Source of the DNA: Limosilactobacillus caccae
GTDB taxonomy: Bacteria > Bacillota > Bacilli > Lactobacillales > Lactobacillaceae
DNA length: 64,000 nt
NCBI RefSeq assembly: GCF_900156885.1
Contig: NZ_FTOY01000011.1
Location: 486,501 to 550,500 of the forward strand
Direction of reading: 5' to 3'
Part shown: in pieces, positions 24,775-33,041 of the stretch
Numbering within the stretch: position 1 is the stretch's first letter
Layout: each line of letters opens with the position of its first letter
The notes under the pieces: model-generated
Database searches by the model: none
What the model saw: the letters and a program-made list of their open reading frames with translations, nothing else
Told to the model about the DNA's origin: nothing
Translations under genes and position numbers: made by a program

Positions 24775-24805
24775 AGGGTAAGATATAACGTTGCGTTACA
24801 GTCAA
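24775..24805 (-). promoter_or_regulatory. MerR-type promoter P2 with no gene behind it
   Basis: Minus strand: TTGACT, 19 bases, TACCCT, with half-site ACTGTAACG shared with the P1 and P3 sites. Transcription would start near 24768 and meet a hairpin within about 50 bases; no open frame follows. Either a decoy or a relic of a lost gene. Confidence 0.55.
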
Positions 24806-24850
24806 GTGATATTTAACCGTTCAACAACTATTTAAATAATTAGATAACAA

Positions 24851-24896
24851 AGACCGCTAGTATTTCCAAAACAAAATACTGGCGGTCATTTTTTAG
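24851..24896 (-). terminator. Terminator of the ABC transporter operon
   Basis: GACCGCTAGTATTT pairs with AAATACTGGCGGTC around an eight-base loop, then a T run on the plus strand and TTTG on the minus strand. It lies just beyond the last permease gene. Confidence 0.65.
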
Positions 24897-24915
24897 CTTA
24901 TAATCAAGAAGTTTT

Positions 24916-25551
24916 TTAATCAACAACCTGTTTCCATGAATGCACTAGTGACCACTTAATCAGGCCAACAATGCCTGCACACCCCAAGGTCAAACCAATC
25001 GTTAAGATCGTCCCCCACAAGATCGGCACAACTTGCTGTCCCTGCAGTCCTTCAAACAGTAATTGTCCCAAGCCACCGGCATTAATTGTCGCCGCAATTG
25101 TTGCCATCGCCATTGTCGATGCAAGAGCGACCTGGATCCCACTAAAAATGGCGGGGATCGCTAGTGGCAATTGGACCCGCCAAAAGCTTTGCAAGTTAGT
25201 CATCCCCATTCCCAGGGAAACTTCAACTAGCTGGGGATCAACTGCTTCAATCCCCGTAATAAATGAACGGAGCAAGATATATTCACAGTAAATGGTCAGG
25301 ACAACCACTGCGGTCTGCATTCCAAGGCCAAATAGTGGCAAGAGTAACACAAAGAACGCAAAACTCGGAATCGAATATAGCAAGGAAAAGAAATAGACGA
25401 GACCTGCCAGCCACCGCTTAGCCCGCAAAAAGATTGCAACCAACAGGATTGCAATGACCAGTGCAAAGGCCAAGGAAAGGCCGACCATTACCAGGTGCTG
25501 CTGGACATCAATTAGCATTTCCGCAGAGTTTTGCTGCCAATAATCAATCAT
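24916..25551 (-). CDS. Osmoprotectant-type ABC transporter permease (OpuCD-like)
   Basis: 211 residues with six membrane segments. The EAA loop is EVSLGMGMTNLQSFWRVQLPLAIPAIFSGIQ and the end of the family core is AGGLGQLLFEGL. With the other permease and the ATPase it forms the channel of a glycine betaine/carnitine/choline-type importer. It is last in the operon and overlaps the ATPase gene by eight bases. Confidence 0.85.
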   Translation of the reverse strand: MIDYWQQNSAEMLIDVQQHLVMVGLSLAFALVIAILLVAIFLRAKRWLAGLVYFFSLLYSIPSFAFFVLLLPLFGLGMQTAVVVLTIYCEYILLRSFITGIEAVDPQLVEVSLGMGMTNLQSFWRVQLPLAIPAIFSGIQVALASTMAMATIAATINAGGLGQLLFEGLQGQQVVPILWGTILTIGLTLGCAGIVGLIKWSLVHSWKQVVD

Positions 25552-26314
25552 TAAAATCCCTCCACAATGCCTGATTTTGTTGGACGGTCCCTAATAGTTC
25601 CCGGACAAAATTAGTTGCTGGATGACTAACAATTTCTGTGGGCGTTGCAAACTGTTCGATCCTTCCATCTTTCATCACCATCACCCGTTGGCCGAGAAAG
25701 AGGGCTTCATTGATGTCATGAGTGACAAAAAGAAAGGTTTTCCCCTGCAATGCCGTATGAATCTGTTTAATCTCTTCTTGTAGCTTTTCCCTAGTCAACG
25801 CATCAAGGGCACCGAATGGCTCATCAAACAAGACCGTCGGCGGATTAGCGGCAAGTGCGCGAGCAACACCCACCCGCTGCTGCTGACCCCCGGATAATTG
25901 TTTGGGATAACGGTCACGGTATTCAGCCGGCGCAAGTTGGACAAGCGTCAACAGCTCATCTACTCGTTGCTTAATCGCTTCCTGATCCCACTGTAGCATC
26001 CGGGGAACGACCGCAATGTTTTCTGCGACCGTTATGTGGGGGAAGAGACCGATTTGCTGGACCACATAGCCCGTGTGACGGCGCAAACGAACCAGGTCGA
26101 GTTCGCTAATTTGCTGGCTATTGACCATGATTTTTCCCGCACTGGGTTTTAATAGGCCATTGACCATCTTCAGCGTGGTTGTCTTTCCACACCCGGATGA
26201 GCCAAGGATTGTAATAAACTCCCCCTGGTTAATCTTAAAATTCAAGTCCGGGATCACCACTTCATTGCCAAAGCTTTTGCGGACGTGTTCAAACTGAATT
26301 GCTGTTTCTGTCAT
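25544..26314 (-). CDS. Osmoprotectant-type ABC transporter ATP-binding protein (OpuCA-like)
   Basis: 256 residues. Walker A GSSGCGKTTT, signature LSGGQQQRVGVARAL, Walker B TVLFDEPFGALD, switch His in FVTHDINEA. Bacillus OpuCA has C-terminal CBS domains (about 380 residues); this protein ends right after the ABC domain, so ionic-strength sensing through CBS is absent. Start: ATG seven bases after GAGGTG; an upstream in-frame GTG overlaps that site. It overlaps both neighbouring permease genes. Confidence 0.87.
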   Translation of the reverse strand: MTETAIQFEHVRKSFGNEVVIPDLNFKINQGEFITILGSSGCGKTTTLKMVNGLLKPSAGKIMVNSQQISELDLVRLRRHTGYVVQQIGLFPHITVAENIAVVPRMLQWDQEAIKQRVDELLTLVQLAPAEYRDRYPKQLSGGQQQRVGVARALAANPPTVLFDEPFGALDALTREKLQEEIKQIHTALQGKTFLFVTHDINEALFLGQRVMVMKDGRIEQFATPTEIVSHPATNFVRELLGTVQQNQALWRDFND

Positions 26315-26939
26315 TCTTTTGCACCTCACTAATCAAAAAGTCAAAACCGATCATCGCCAGTAATGATAAAAGGGCCACACTGACACCACCAATCACCACG
26401 TAAGACATGTCATACAGGCCAAGCCCCGTAAAAATCAGCGTGCCGAGCCCGCCGGCACCAATATAGGTGGCTAAAGTTGCACTCGCAATCACCTCTACTA
26501 GGGCGAGCTTAACCCCGTTTAAGAGGTACGGCAGCGCCAAGGGGATTTCAACCTTCCTGCGTAATTCTTGGGCAGTCATTCCCAGGGCGCTCCCAACCTC
26601 TTTATACAACGGACTAACTTCATTGAAACCAAGGATGGTATTAACCAGTAAGGGTGGAAAAGCCAACACTACCAAAGCGGTAAGTGCTGGCCAGTAACCG
26701 GTCCCTAAAAACGGGATTAATAAGAATAACAGTGCAAGACTTGGGATAATCCGTAAGACCTGCGAAAACAAGGTACAAAAGTTAGCAATTGTTTTATTGC
26801 GTGAGCCAAGGTAGCCCAACGGGAAAGCAATGACCATTGCAATCAGCATCGCACTCGTACATAGCCACAGGTGCTGACCAACATATTGCCAATACTGACT
26901 ACTATTATTTTGAAAATATTGAATTATTTGTTGGGTCAC
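26289..26939 (-). CDS. Osmoprotectant-type ABC transporter permease (OpuCB-like)
   Basis: 216 residues, about five to six membrane helices. The EAA-type loop is EVGSALGMTAQELRRKVEIPLALPYLLNGVKLAL and the conserved IGAGGLGTLIFTGL follows. It pairs with the second permease downstream. The end of its gene overlaps the ATPase gene by 26 bases; the binding-protein gene lies 25 bases upstream. Confidence 0.85.
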   Translation of the reverse strand: MTQQIIQYFQNNSSQYWQYVGQHLWLCTSAMLIAMVIAFPLGYLGSRNKTIANFCTLFSQVLRIIPSLALLFLLIPFLGTGYWPALTALVVLAFPPLLVNTILGFNEVSPLYKEVGSALGMTAQELRRKVEIPLALPYLLNGVKLALVEVIASATLATYIGAGGLGTLIFTGLGLYDMSYVVIGGVSVALLSLLAMIGFDFLISEVQKNDRNSNSV

Positions 26940-26964
26940 TTGTCTGATTCGCTCCTCATACCTG

Positions 26965-27855
26965 CTAGTTCATATTTTGCTTATACCAGTTTTTGGCGAC
27001 CGTCTTATAGTTTTGCCCGTCAACGTTAACCTTCTTATTCAGCTTCGTCAGTTGCTTGGTTGTCAACTTCGCGTCAACCTGGTTAAGCGTCTTTTCCATC
27101 TTTGGGTATTGCTTAGCAGCTTTTTGGTTTACAACGGGAACGAGGTTATATGGTGGCCAAATCTTCTTATTATCCTTAATTAAGGTAAACTTGCTTGTCG
27201 CTAACTGGCCATCTGTCGTTGAAACCGGCGCAACGTCTGCCTTCCCCTGGTCCATAATCTTGTACAAGAGGTTAACATCGTAGTCCTTTAATGACTTCCA
27301 ATTATACTTGCCATATGCCTTATCCATTGCTGGTAACGCATCGGCCCGCTTTTCAAATTCACCTTGGGAAGCGAAGCGTAACTTCTTGGCATTCTTTTGC
27401 AGGTCGCTTAAGTTTTGAATATGGTACTTCTCTGCAACCTTTGTCGGCATTCCGACACCCTGCCGGTTATCACCAGGGGCATACTTGAAGGTCGTTACCC
27501 CTTTTTTCTTTAGGCCAGTTTGGGCAATATTAGCCATTTGTGCTGCTGACTTGCCCTGGCCCTTTTTCTTTAGGTAACTCTCAACAATTGTCCCGGTATA
27601 GTCGGGATAAACATCAACTTGGCCGGATTCAGTCGCTTTTAGAATTACGTTATTCGCAATATTGGGCTTCCGGGTAACCTTGTAGCCATCGTGCTCAAGG
27701 GCGAGGGCATAAATTTCACTAACTGTTTTACTTTCCGAAACGTTCTTTGAGCCAACAATAATTGGCTTACTATCTGCGCTGGCAACCGTTGGCAAGACAG
27801 CCCCAGTCATCAAGGTCGCCACGCCAATGATTGCTGCTAATTTACTAATCTTCAT
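26965..27855 (-). CDS. Osmoprotectant-type substrate-binding protein without lipobox
   Basis: 296 residues of the OpuAC/ProX-like fold (PIIVGSKNVSESKTVSEIYALALEHDGYKV ... DVYPDYTGTIVESYL). It begins with a Sec signal peptide (KISKLAAIIGVATLMTGAVLP then TVASA-DS). Gram-positive binding proteins are normally lipoproteins with a Cys after the hydrophobic core; no Cys is present here, so it should be cleaved at ASA and released or held by another contact. Start: ATG behind GGAGGA. Thirteen bases separate it from the oxidoreductase gene upstream, implying one operon. Confidence 0.85.
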   Translation of the reverse strand: MKISKLAAIIGVATLMTGAVLPTVASADSKPIIVGSKNVSESKTVSEIYALALEHDGYKVTRKPNIANNVILKATESGQVDVYPDYTGTIVESYLKKKGQGKSAAQMANIAQTGLKKKGVTTFKYAPGDNRQGVGMPTKVAEKYHIQNLSDLQKNAKKLRFASQGEFEKRADALPAMDKAYGKYNWKSLKDYDVNLLYKIMDQGKADVAPVSTTDGQLATSKFTLIKDNKKIWPPYNLVPVVNQKAAKQYPKMEKTLNQVDAKLTTKQLTKLNKKVNVDGQNYKTVAKNWYKQNMN

Positions 27856-27868
27856 CTTTTCCTCCAAA

Positions 27869-28846
27869 CTAATCTAATACAACAACATGCTTGCCACTAA
27901 ACTTACCTGATTCAAGGTTGGCCTGTGCTGCGCCGACTTCTGCTAAGCCATGGTAAACCTTGGCAATCGGCACTACTAACTTCTTTTCTTCTACCAGTTT
28001 GAGAACCTGGTTAAAGTATTCCGCTGGCAAATCATTACTTTCCCCAGCATAGCCAGTTAAGAAAACCCCGGTAGGAATCATCCATGGTGAAAAATTATCC
28101 ATCGTCCACTGTCCACCTAATGAGCCAGTAAAACATACCAGGCCGCCCTTCTTGGTTAGCCCCATATCCTGGAACAAAGTTGTAAAGCCAACTAATTCAA
28201 GGACTTTATCAACCTTATCCGGTGCTACTTTCATTACGCACTCTTCAAATTGATCATCATCTAACAGCGGGTAATCAACGCCTAATTCTTTCATCTTTGC
28301 GAGTTTGCTCTCATTACGGCTAGTAGCAATTACCGTCGCTCCCATCCGTTGGGCTTGAACTGCCGCCATTAAACCAACCGTCGAACTACCACCACGGATC
28401 AAAAGTGTGTCGCCCTTTTGCAGGTGGAGCCCTTCCGTAAGGGAGCCATAAGAAGTCTGGAGCATTTCTGGTAATGCACCAATCGTTGCCCAGTCAAGGT
28501 CGCTGTCAAATGGGATCAAGTTTTCTTCTTTGATTAACATGTATTCCGCATAGGAACCATCAATTGCACGACCCATGCCGCCCATCATCGTGGCGACTTT
28601 TTGGCCGGGCCTAAATTTTGAGTCAGGGTTAGTGGCAGAGATAACCCCGACCCTTTCAATTCCTAAAATACGGGGATATTTGAAGTCGGGGGATGATTCC
28701 CCTTTGCGGCTGGTAACTTCTGATTCGTTAACCCCAAACGCTTTCACTTTGACTAAGGCGTAACCAGGCTTTAGTTCTGGTGTGGCAACTTCGGTTGGAA
28801 CTAGCTCATCAGCTGCACAAGGATGAGATATTTTAATTGCTTTCAT
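27869..28846 (-). CDS. MDR-family NADPH-dependent oxidoreductase, first gene of the ABC transporter operon
   Basis: 325 residues of the quinone-oxidoreductase branch of the medium-chain dehydrogenases: GVNESEVTSRKG and FRPGQKVATMMGGMGRAIDGSYAEY in the catalytic domain, then LIRGGSSTVGLMAAVQAQRMG as NADPH-binding loop. No zinc ligands. The upstream region carries a MerR-type promoter with a 19-bp spacer (28879-28909), so the whole five-gene operon is probably induced by the MerR protein encoded at 21.2 kb. Pairing an oxidoreductase with a quaternary-amine-type transporter is unusual. Substrate unknown. Confidence 0.85.
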   Translation of the reverse strand: MKAIKISHPCAADELVPTEVATPELKPGYALVKVKAFGVNESEVTSRKGESSPDFKYPRILGIERVGVISATNPDSKFRPGQKVATMMGGMGRAIDGSYAEYMLIKEENLIPFDSDLDWATIGALPEMLQTSYGSLTEGLHLQKGDTLLIRGGSSTVGLMAAVQAQRMGATVIATSRNESKLAKMKELGVDYPLLDDDQFEECVMKVAPDKVDKVLELVGFTTLFQDMGLTKKGGLVCFTGSLGGQWTMDNFSPWMIPTGVFLTGYAGESNDLPAEYFNQVLKLVEEKKLVVPIAKVYHGLAEVGAAQANLESGKFSGKHVVVLD

Positions 28847-28878
28847 TAGTCAAAACCTCTTTTCATATCGTTATTTCT

Positions 28879-28909
28879 ACCTTAAACTATCACCTTACGT
28901 TACAGTCAA
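28879..28909 (-). promoter_or_regulatory. MerR-type promoter P3 (oxidoreductase/ABC transporter operon)
   Basis: Minus strand: TTGACT (28909-28904), 19 bases, TAAGGT (28884-28879), enclosing the dyad ACTATCACCT-T-ACGTTACAGT (28886-28906), nearly identical to the P1 dyad. Confidence 0.75.
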
Positions 28910-28924
28910 TATTATTTTTAAAAT

Positions 28925-28955
28925 AAAAAAGCCCATCGCTAGTAAATGCGTGGGC
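28925..28955 (-). terminator. Terminator of mazEF
   Basis: On the minus strand GCCCACGC pairs with GCGATGGGC, followed by six T. Confidence 0.7.
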
Positions 28956-28998
28956 GATAGTATCACCGGATGGGTTGTGCGAGTGTTTTTTACAATTT

Positions 28999-29346
28999 CT
29001 ATATAAATTGTCGAATCGTTGCCATTAAACTTTGGCATTCCTGCTGATCAAGCTGGTCAATGACTAATCCATTCGTCCTTTTGGTAGGATCAATAGTTCT
29101 GATATGTTGAAGCAAGGCGGTTCCGTGAACATGTTTCTTTTCAATTGTCATAAATAAGGGCGAAACTTTATACTTGGCAAGTTCTACATACTTACTTGCC
29201 GAACTGATGGGGATAACCATTATTGTATTAAAGTAATGGTTATATTGATTATTGCTTACCACTATACAAGGGCGATTCTTTTTTATTTCAGTTCCTTTTG
29301 TAGGATCCAGATTAACCCAGATAATATCACCTTGTGAAAATTCCAT
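28999..29346 (-). CDS. mazF: MazF/PemK-type toxin
   Basis: 115 residues. The family opening GDIIWVNLDPTKGTEIKKNRPCIVVSNN, then NTIMVIPISS and LLQHIRTIDPTKR, are typical of MazF sequence-specific endoribonucleases. Its ATG shares one base with the stop codon of the antitoxin gene (TAATG). Confidence 0.9.
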   Translation of the reverse strand: MEFSQGDIIWVNLDPTKGTEIKKNRPCIVVSNNQYNHYFNTIMVIPISSASKYVELAKYKVSPLFMTIEKKHVHGTALLQHIRTIDPTKRTNGLVIDQLDQQECQSLMATIRQFI

Positions 29347-29609
29347 TAGTCAAACTCTTCACTTTCCAAATCTGTTCCCCAATCTATTTCAGGAGTGCTA
29401 AGGTTACCATATTCCCTTTCTTGTTCGCCGACGACATCCCATAAGTCTTTTTTCGTCTTTTTAACCCTAACCGTTCCATCGTTGTCAATACTCCATTCAA
29501 TTGAATCGGCAGGTTTAACCTGTAATGCTTCACGAACAGTCTTGGGTACCGTTATCTGGTTTTTACTCGTAATTCGTGATGTTGTTTTAATCGTTGCTTT
29601 TAAAATCAT
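29346..29609 (-). CDS. mazE: MazE-type antitoxin (AbrB fold)
   Basis: 87 residues. The SpoVT/AbrB DNA-binding segment is SRITSKNQITVPKTVREALQVKPADSIEW; the acidic tail (STPEIDWGTDLESEEFD) should wrap around the toxin. It acts as neutraliser and autorepressor; a long inverted repeat spans the promoter directly upstream. Confidence 0.88.
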   Translation of the reverse strand: MILKATIKTTSRITSKNQITVPKTVREALQVKPADSIEWSIDNDGTVRVKKTKKDLWDVVGEQEREYGNLSTPEIDWGTDLESEEFD

Positions 29610-29618
29610 TAAATCATC

Positions 29619-29669
29619 TCCTTACTTTCTCCTTACATTATACAATAGAACGTAAGGGAAAAGTAAGGA
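29619..29669 (-). promoter_or_regulatory. mazEF promoter inside a large inverted repeat
   Basis: TCCTTACTTTCTCCTTAC (29619-29636) and GTAAGGGAAAAGTAAGGA (29652-29669) are complementary over almost 18 bases and flank a TATAAT on the minus strand (29642-29637). Each arm also contains two CTTAC units, giving four half-sites. Binding of the MazE-MazF complex here would block the promoter. The following 29670-29843 shows nothing assignable. Confidence 0.65.
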
Positions 29670-29843
29670 CTTTTTTATAATGAACTATCAGTAGCGGTTC
29701 ATCATGGCTAATACACTATCGCATTCATTCATCTGGGCTTTAGGTTGAATTACACAGTCTTGATAACTCTTATTTAGCAGAATTCTTCTTGTCAGTAGCT
29801 TAACTTAATGACAGTGATTTAAACGGCCTAGTTCCAGACCTAC

Positions 29844-30164
29844 TTAACTATTCCAGACCTTCTTTGCAACATTAAACGCCGACCATGCATTCGGCCAACC
29901 AACGTAAAATGACAAGTGGGTAATTACTTCCGCAATTTCTTCCTTTGTAATCCCATTCTTCTTAGCTGTCTGCATGTGGTAAGGCAACTGTTCAAAGGCG
30001 CCCTTGGAAATCAGCGCTGTGACGGTAATCATGCTACGGTCGCGCGGACTTAATTCCTTTTCGCGTGACCATACCTGGCCGAATAAGACATCGTCGTTTA
30101 ATTCCGCAAATTTTGGCGCAAATTCGCCTAATTGGTCGTGACCAGCAGTTTGTTTTTCTACCAT
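29844..30164 (-). CDS. Carboxymuconolactone decarboxylase-family protein
   Basis: 106 residues, all-helical AhpD-like fold: PKFAELNDDVLFGQVWSREKELSPRDRSMITVTALIS, then a C-terminal HLSFYVGWPNAWSAFNVAK. The CxxC motif of AhpD peroxidoreductases is absent, so a decarboxylase-like or unknown role is more likely. Twelve bases behind the cupin gene and surely in the same operon; cupin plus this family is a common pair in lactobacilli. Confidence 0.82.
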   Translation of the reverse strand: MVEKQTAGHDQLGEFAPKFAELNDDVLFGQVWSREKELSPRDRSMITVTALISKGAFEQLPYHMQTAKKNGITKEEIAEVITHLSFYVGWPNAWSAFNVAKKVWNS

Positions 30165-30176
30165 TATATCTTCCTC

Positions 30177-30593
30177 CTAGTCGCTAAGCTTCGCATAGTA
30201 ATCATCATCAACTGGTTCCAGCCACTCGCTAGTGCCCTTGGTGATCGCGATGTGGGAGAACCAGGAATCCTTTGTTGCCCCGTGCCAGTGCTTGACACCT
30301 TCATGGATTGCGACCACGTCACCTGGCGTTAGCAGTTGAGCCGGCTTTCCTTCTTCTTGGTACCAGCCTTCCCCAGCAGTACACATGATGATCTGGAAAC
30401 CATCATGGTGGATGTGCCAGTTGTTCCGGCAGCCCGGTTCAAAGTTAACGTTGGCAACATTAATATCAATATTATCATCTGGGGAAACTAAGCCGTTTAA
30501 ATAGCTCGTCTTAATAAAGTACTTCGCAAAGGCAACATTCTTGTCGCCAAAGCCAAACACGTCATTTTTCACTTCATTTTCATGCTTTGCCAT
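30177..30593 (-). CDS. Cupin-domain protein
   Basis: 138 residues with the cupin metal-binding motifs: NWHIHHDGFQIIMCTAGEGWYQEE (motif 1, HxH...E/Q-type) and GDVVAIHEGVKHWHGAT (motif 2). It probably binds one divalent metal. Start: ATG after GGAGGTAATTG. First gene of a two-gene operon, next to a flavodoxin gene and a divergent LysR regulator; a redox or detoxification role is plausible. Confidence 0.85.
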   Translation of the reverse strand: MAKHENEVKNDVFGFGDKNVAFAKYFIKTSYLNGLVSPDDNIDINVANVNFEPGCRNNWHIHHDGFQIIMCTAGEGWYQEEGKPAQLLTPGDVVAIHEGVKHWHGATKDSWFSHIAITKGTSEWLEPVDDDYYAKLSD

Positions 30594-30695
30594 TTACAAT
30601 TACCTCCAGTGGATTTGTTGTTTCCATCTTATTCCGCTGGTGAAGCAATGTAAAAAGCCTATTTTTCATCAAAGATGATTCGGAAAATGAATGGT

Positions 30696-31172
30696 TTATA
30701 GTTTTCGCAGCCAGGACCCAGCCGCCAGCTGATTAAAGCGTGGATTAGCGTGGGTCAAAACATGGTAACCCGCCACCACCTTGAGTTTCCCGGCATGGGC
30801 AACAAAGTCTTCCTGGTACTTACCGGTATCGCTCCAGCCAGAGCTAAACGGGGCAACTTCTCCCTGATACCCCTGGAGCATCTGCAAGGCTGCCAGCACC
30901 GGTGAAGCAACCTTGCCATCCCAAACAGGCCCACCGAGTAAAACGAGGTCATAATAATTAAGGTCTGGCAGGGTCGTTGTAATCGGCGGTAAGTGACCGC
31001 CAGTCAGTTGTTGCTGGTAAACCTTATCCGTTTCCTGCATATCATCAGGAAAGGTTCCCGCTGGCACTTTCAATTGTAAGATATCAGCACCCGTCAGCTG
31101 GTGGAGGTGACCAGCGAGCTTGGCCGTGTTGCCGAACTGTGAATAGTAAAGAATCAGTGCTTGTTTTGCCAT
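30696..31172 (-). CDS. Flavodoxin-like protein
   Basis: 158 residues. The N-terminal FMN phosphate loop is YYSQFGNTAKLAGHL; the middle has the DLVLLGGPVWDGKVASPV segment and the end GKYQEDFVAHAG, as in flavodoxin_4-type proteins. Electron carrier or small NAD(P)H-dependent reductase in the cytoplasm. The start is the ATG after AAGGAGTGA; a frame opening 69 bases earlier lacks a ribosome site and covers the divergent promoter. Divergent from the LysR gene, a likely regulator. Confidence 0.82.
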   Translation of the reverse strand: MAKQALILYYSQFGNTAKLAGHLHQLTGADILQLKVPAGTFPDDMQETDKVYQQQLTGGHLPPITTTLPDLNYYDLVLLGGPVWDGKVASPVLAALQMLQGYQGEVAPFSSGWSDTGKYQEDFVAHAGKLKVVAGYHVLTHANPRFNQLAAGSWLRKL

Positions 31173-31278
31173 TTCAATCACTCCTTCATGGATAATTTTA
31201 CGGCGTCCAGCTTGTAATGTACAATAATAATTGGTAATCACTATTCATTCAATAACTGCATAGAAAGGAAGGACGCTA

Positions 31279-32163
31279 ATGGATACCCGGGTCCTCAAAT
31301 ACTTCTTAACCGTTGCCCAAACCAACAATATCACCAAGGCAGCTGAACAATTACACATCACGCAACCAACCCTCTCCCGCCAAATCATGGAGCTAGAAAA
31401 AGAATTAGGCGTAACGCTATTTGACCGGACCAACCGCCACCTCCAGCTAACTAAGGCGGGGATTATGTTCCAGCAGCGAGCAACGACCCTTATCCAACTG
31501 CTCGAACAGACAACAACCGAGCTGCACCAGCAAAAGAAACAGTTAACCGGGCAGATCAATCTTGGTTGTGCGGTCTCAAACGCTTCCCCCTTTATGATGA
31601 AGTTGGTCGCGGCATTCCAAAAGAACCACCCCGCAGTCAGCTTTAATATCTTTGACGGCGATGGTGATATTCTCCGCCGCCAGCTTGATGAAGGAGTGAA
31701 CGACCTCGCCTGCCTGCTCGAACCGGTCGAGGCAGCAAAATATAATTTTCTGGTGTTACCCGTTAGGGAGGAATGGGGATTATTAATGCGTAAGGACGAC
31801 CCGCTGGCCAGCCGTGAATACATCACTAAGGAAGACCTCTATAAGCTGCCCCTAATCCTCCCACGACGAAACATTGTTCGGGACGAGGTCAGCGATATCC
31901 TCAAACTTGACCAAACGAGACTAAACGTTCGCGCCACGTCAAATCTCCCTAGCAACTCGACAGTCTTACTACGGACAGGAAGGTATTATAGCCTCGTCAT
32001 CCGCGGGGTTCTCGACAGCTTCAACGACCCGACCCTTGCCTTCATCCCCCTTTCCCCCAATAAGTCGACTGGTGATGTCTTGGTCTGGCGCAAGAACACG
32101 ATCCTCTCGCCCGCGACGGAAAAGTTCCTCCAGTTTGTCGGCGACCACTGCCAGCAGTCATAA
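31279..32163 (+). CDS. LysR-family transcriptional regulator
   Basis: 294 residues. MDTRVLKYFLTVAQTNNITKAAEQLHITQPTLSRQIMELEKELGVTLFDR is a textbook LysR helix-turn-helix, followed by a two-lobed effector domain. It is divergent from the flavodoxin gene and 106 bases from it, the usual arrangement for a LysR protein and its target. Effector unknown. Confidence 0.9.
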   Translation: MDTRVLKYFLTVAQTNNITKAAEQLHITQPTLSRQIMELEKELGVTLFDRTNRHLQLTKAGIMFQQRATTLIQLLEQTTTELHQQKKQLTGQINLGCAVSNASPFMMKLVAAFQKNHPAVSFNIFDGDGDILRRQLDEGVNDLACLLEPVEAAKYNFLVLPVREEWGLLMRKDDPLASREYITKEDLYKLPLILPRRNIVRDEVSDILKLDQTRLNVRATSNLPSNSTVLLRTGRYYSLVIRGVLDSFNDPTLAFIPLSPNKSTGDVLVWRKNTILSPATEKFLQFVGDHCQQS

Positions 32164-32317
32164 TTATTTTTATAAAGAATTATCATGTTTTATAACCGTT
32201 ACTAATATAGTAGTATACCAGTTTTTACTTAAATAACAGATTTGTTTAGATTGTATAAATTACATCGAGTTAAAAAGTTATATAATATAAGAGATTTAAT
32301 GAAAGGATTAATTATTA

Positions 32318-33001
32318 ATGACTACTAATACTCGAGGCAATTTGACCAAAAAAGCATACGACCTTATTTCTAGTAAAATAATCAATCTTGACTTTAAGCC
32401 CGGTGAAAAGATTTCAGAAAAAAAGATTGAAAATAACCTGGGAATTGGCCGTACCCCCGTCCGCGAGGCTCTCCTGCAACTGAAGCAGGAGCACCTCATC
32501 AACGTGGTTCCCCAATCTGGTACATATGTTTCTAAAATTGACCTGGAAATGGTGAAAGAATCCTGCTTTGTCCGCGCGGGACTGGAACGCAAGATCATGC
32601 ACCAAGCGGCAGAACACGATTTCGCTGCTGACCAGGTGGCTGTTTTAGCCAAAATACTGGAAAAGCAGCAGGAAGCAAGTAAAAACAATGAGTACGCCCT
32701 CTTTTTTAAGTATAATGACGAATTTCATGAATACTTTTACCGCCTGACCAACCACATGATCGTCTGGCAATGGCTACGGCAGATCAACATGGCGTTTAAG
32801 CGGTTCCGCTACTTGCGGCTAAAGGTTAACAACCTTTCCTGCACTGATATTCTCCAGGAACACCAACGGCTTTTGCAGGCGACAATTGATAATAATACCC
32901 AACTAGTCGACCAGATCACCGCCAACGATATCCAGCTACAAAGTCAGCGGGTCGAATTGGTCCTCGATCGCTTTCCGGACTATTTCCAACGCACCCGCTA
33001 A
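32318..33001 (+). CDS. GntR-family regulator with FCD domain
   Basis: 227 residues. The N-terminal winged helix (KKAYDLISSKIINLDFKPGEKISEKKIENNLGIGRTPVREALLQLKQEHLINVVPQSGTYVSKI) and an all-helical FadR C-terminal domain with likely metal-binding residues (FKYNDEFHEYFYRLTNH). It probably controls the aldo/keto reductase 40 bases downstream, with which it appears to be co-transcribed. Members respond to carboxylic acids or sugar acids. Confidence 0.88.
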   Translation: MTTNTRGNLTKKAYDLISSKIINLDFKPGEKISEKKIENNLGIGRTPVREALLQLKQEHLINVVPQSGTYVSKIDLEMVKESCFVRAGLERKIMHQAAEHDFAADQVAVLAKILEKQQEASKNNEYALFFKYNDEFHEYFYRLTNHMIVWQWLRQINMAFKRFRYLRLKVNNLSCTDILQEHQRLLQATIDNNTQLVDQITANDIQLQSQRVELVLDRFPDYFQRTR

Positions 33002-33041
33002 GCTAAGGGCAATGCTATAATGGTGGTGGAAGGTGATTATA

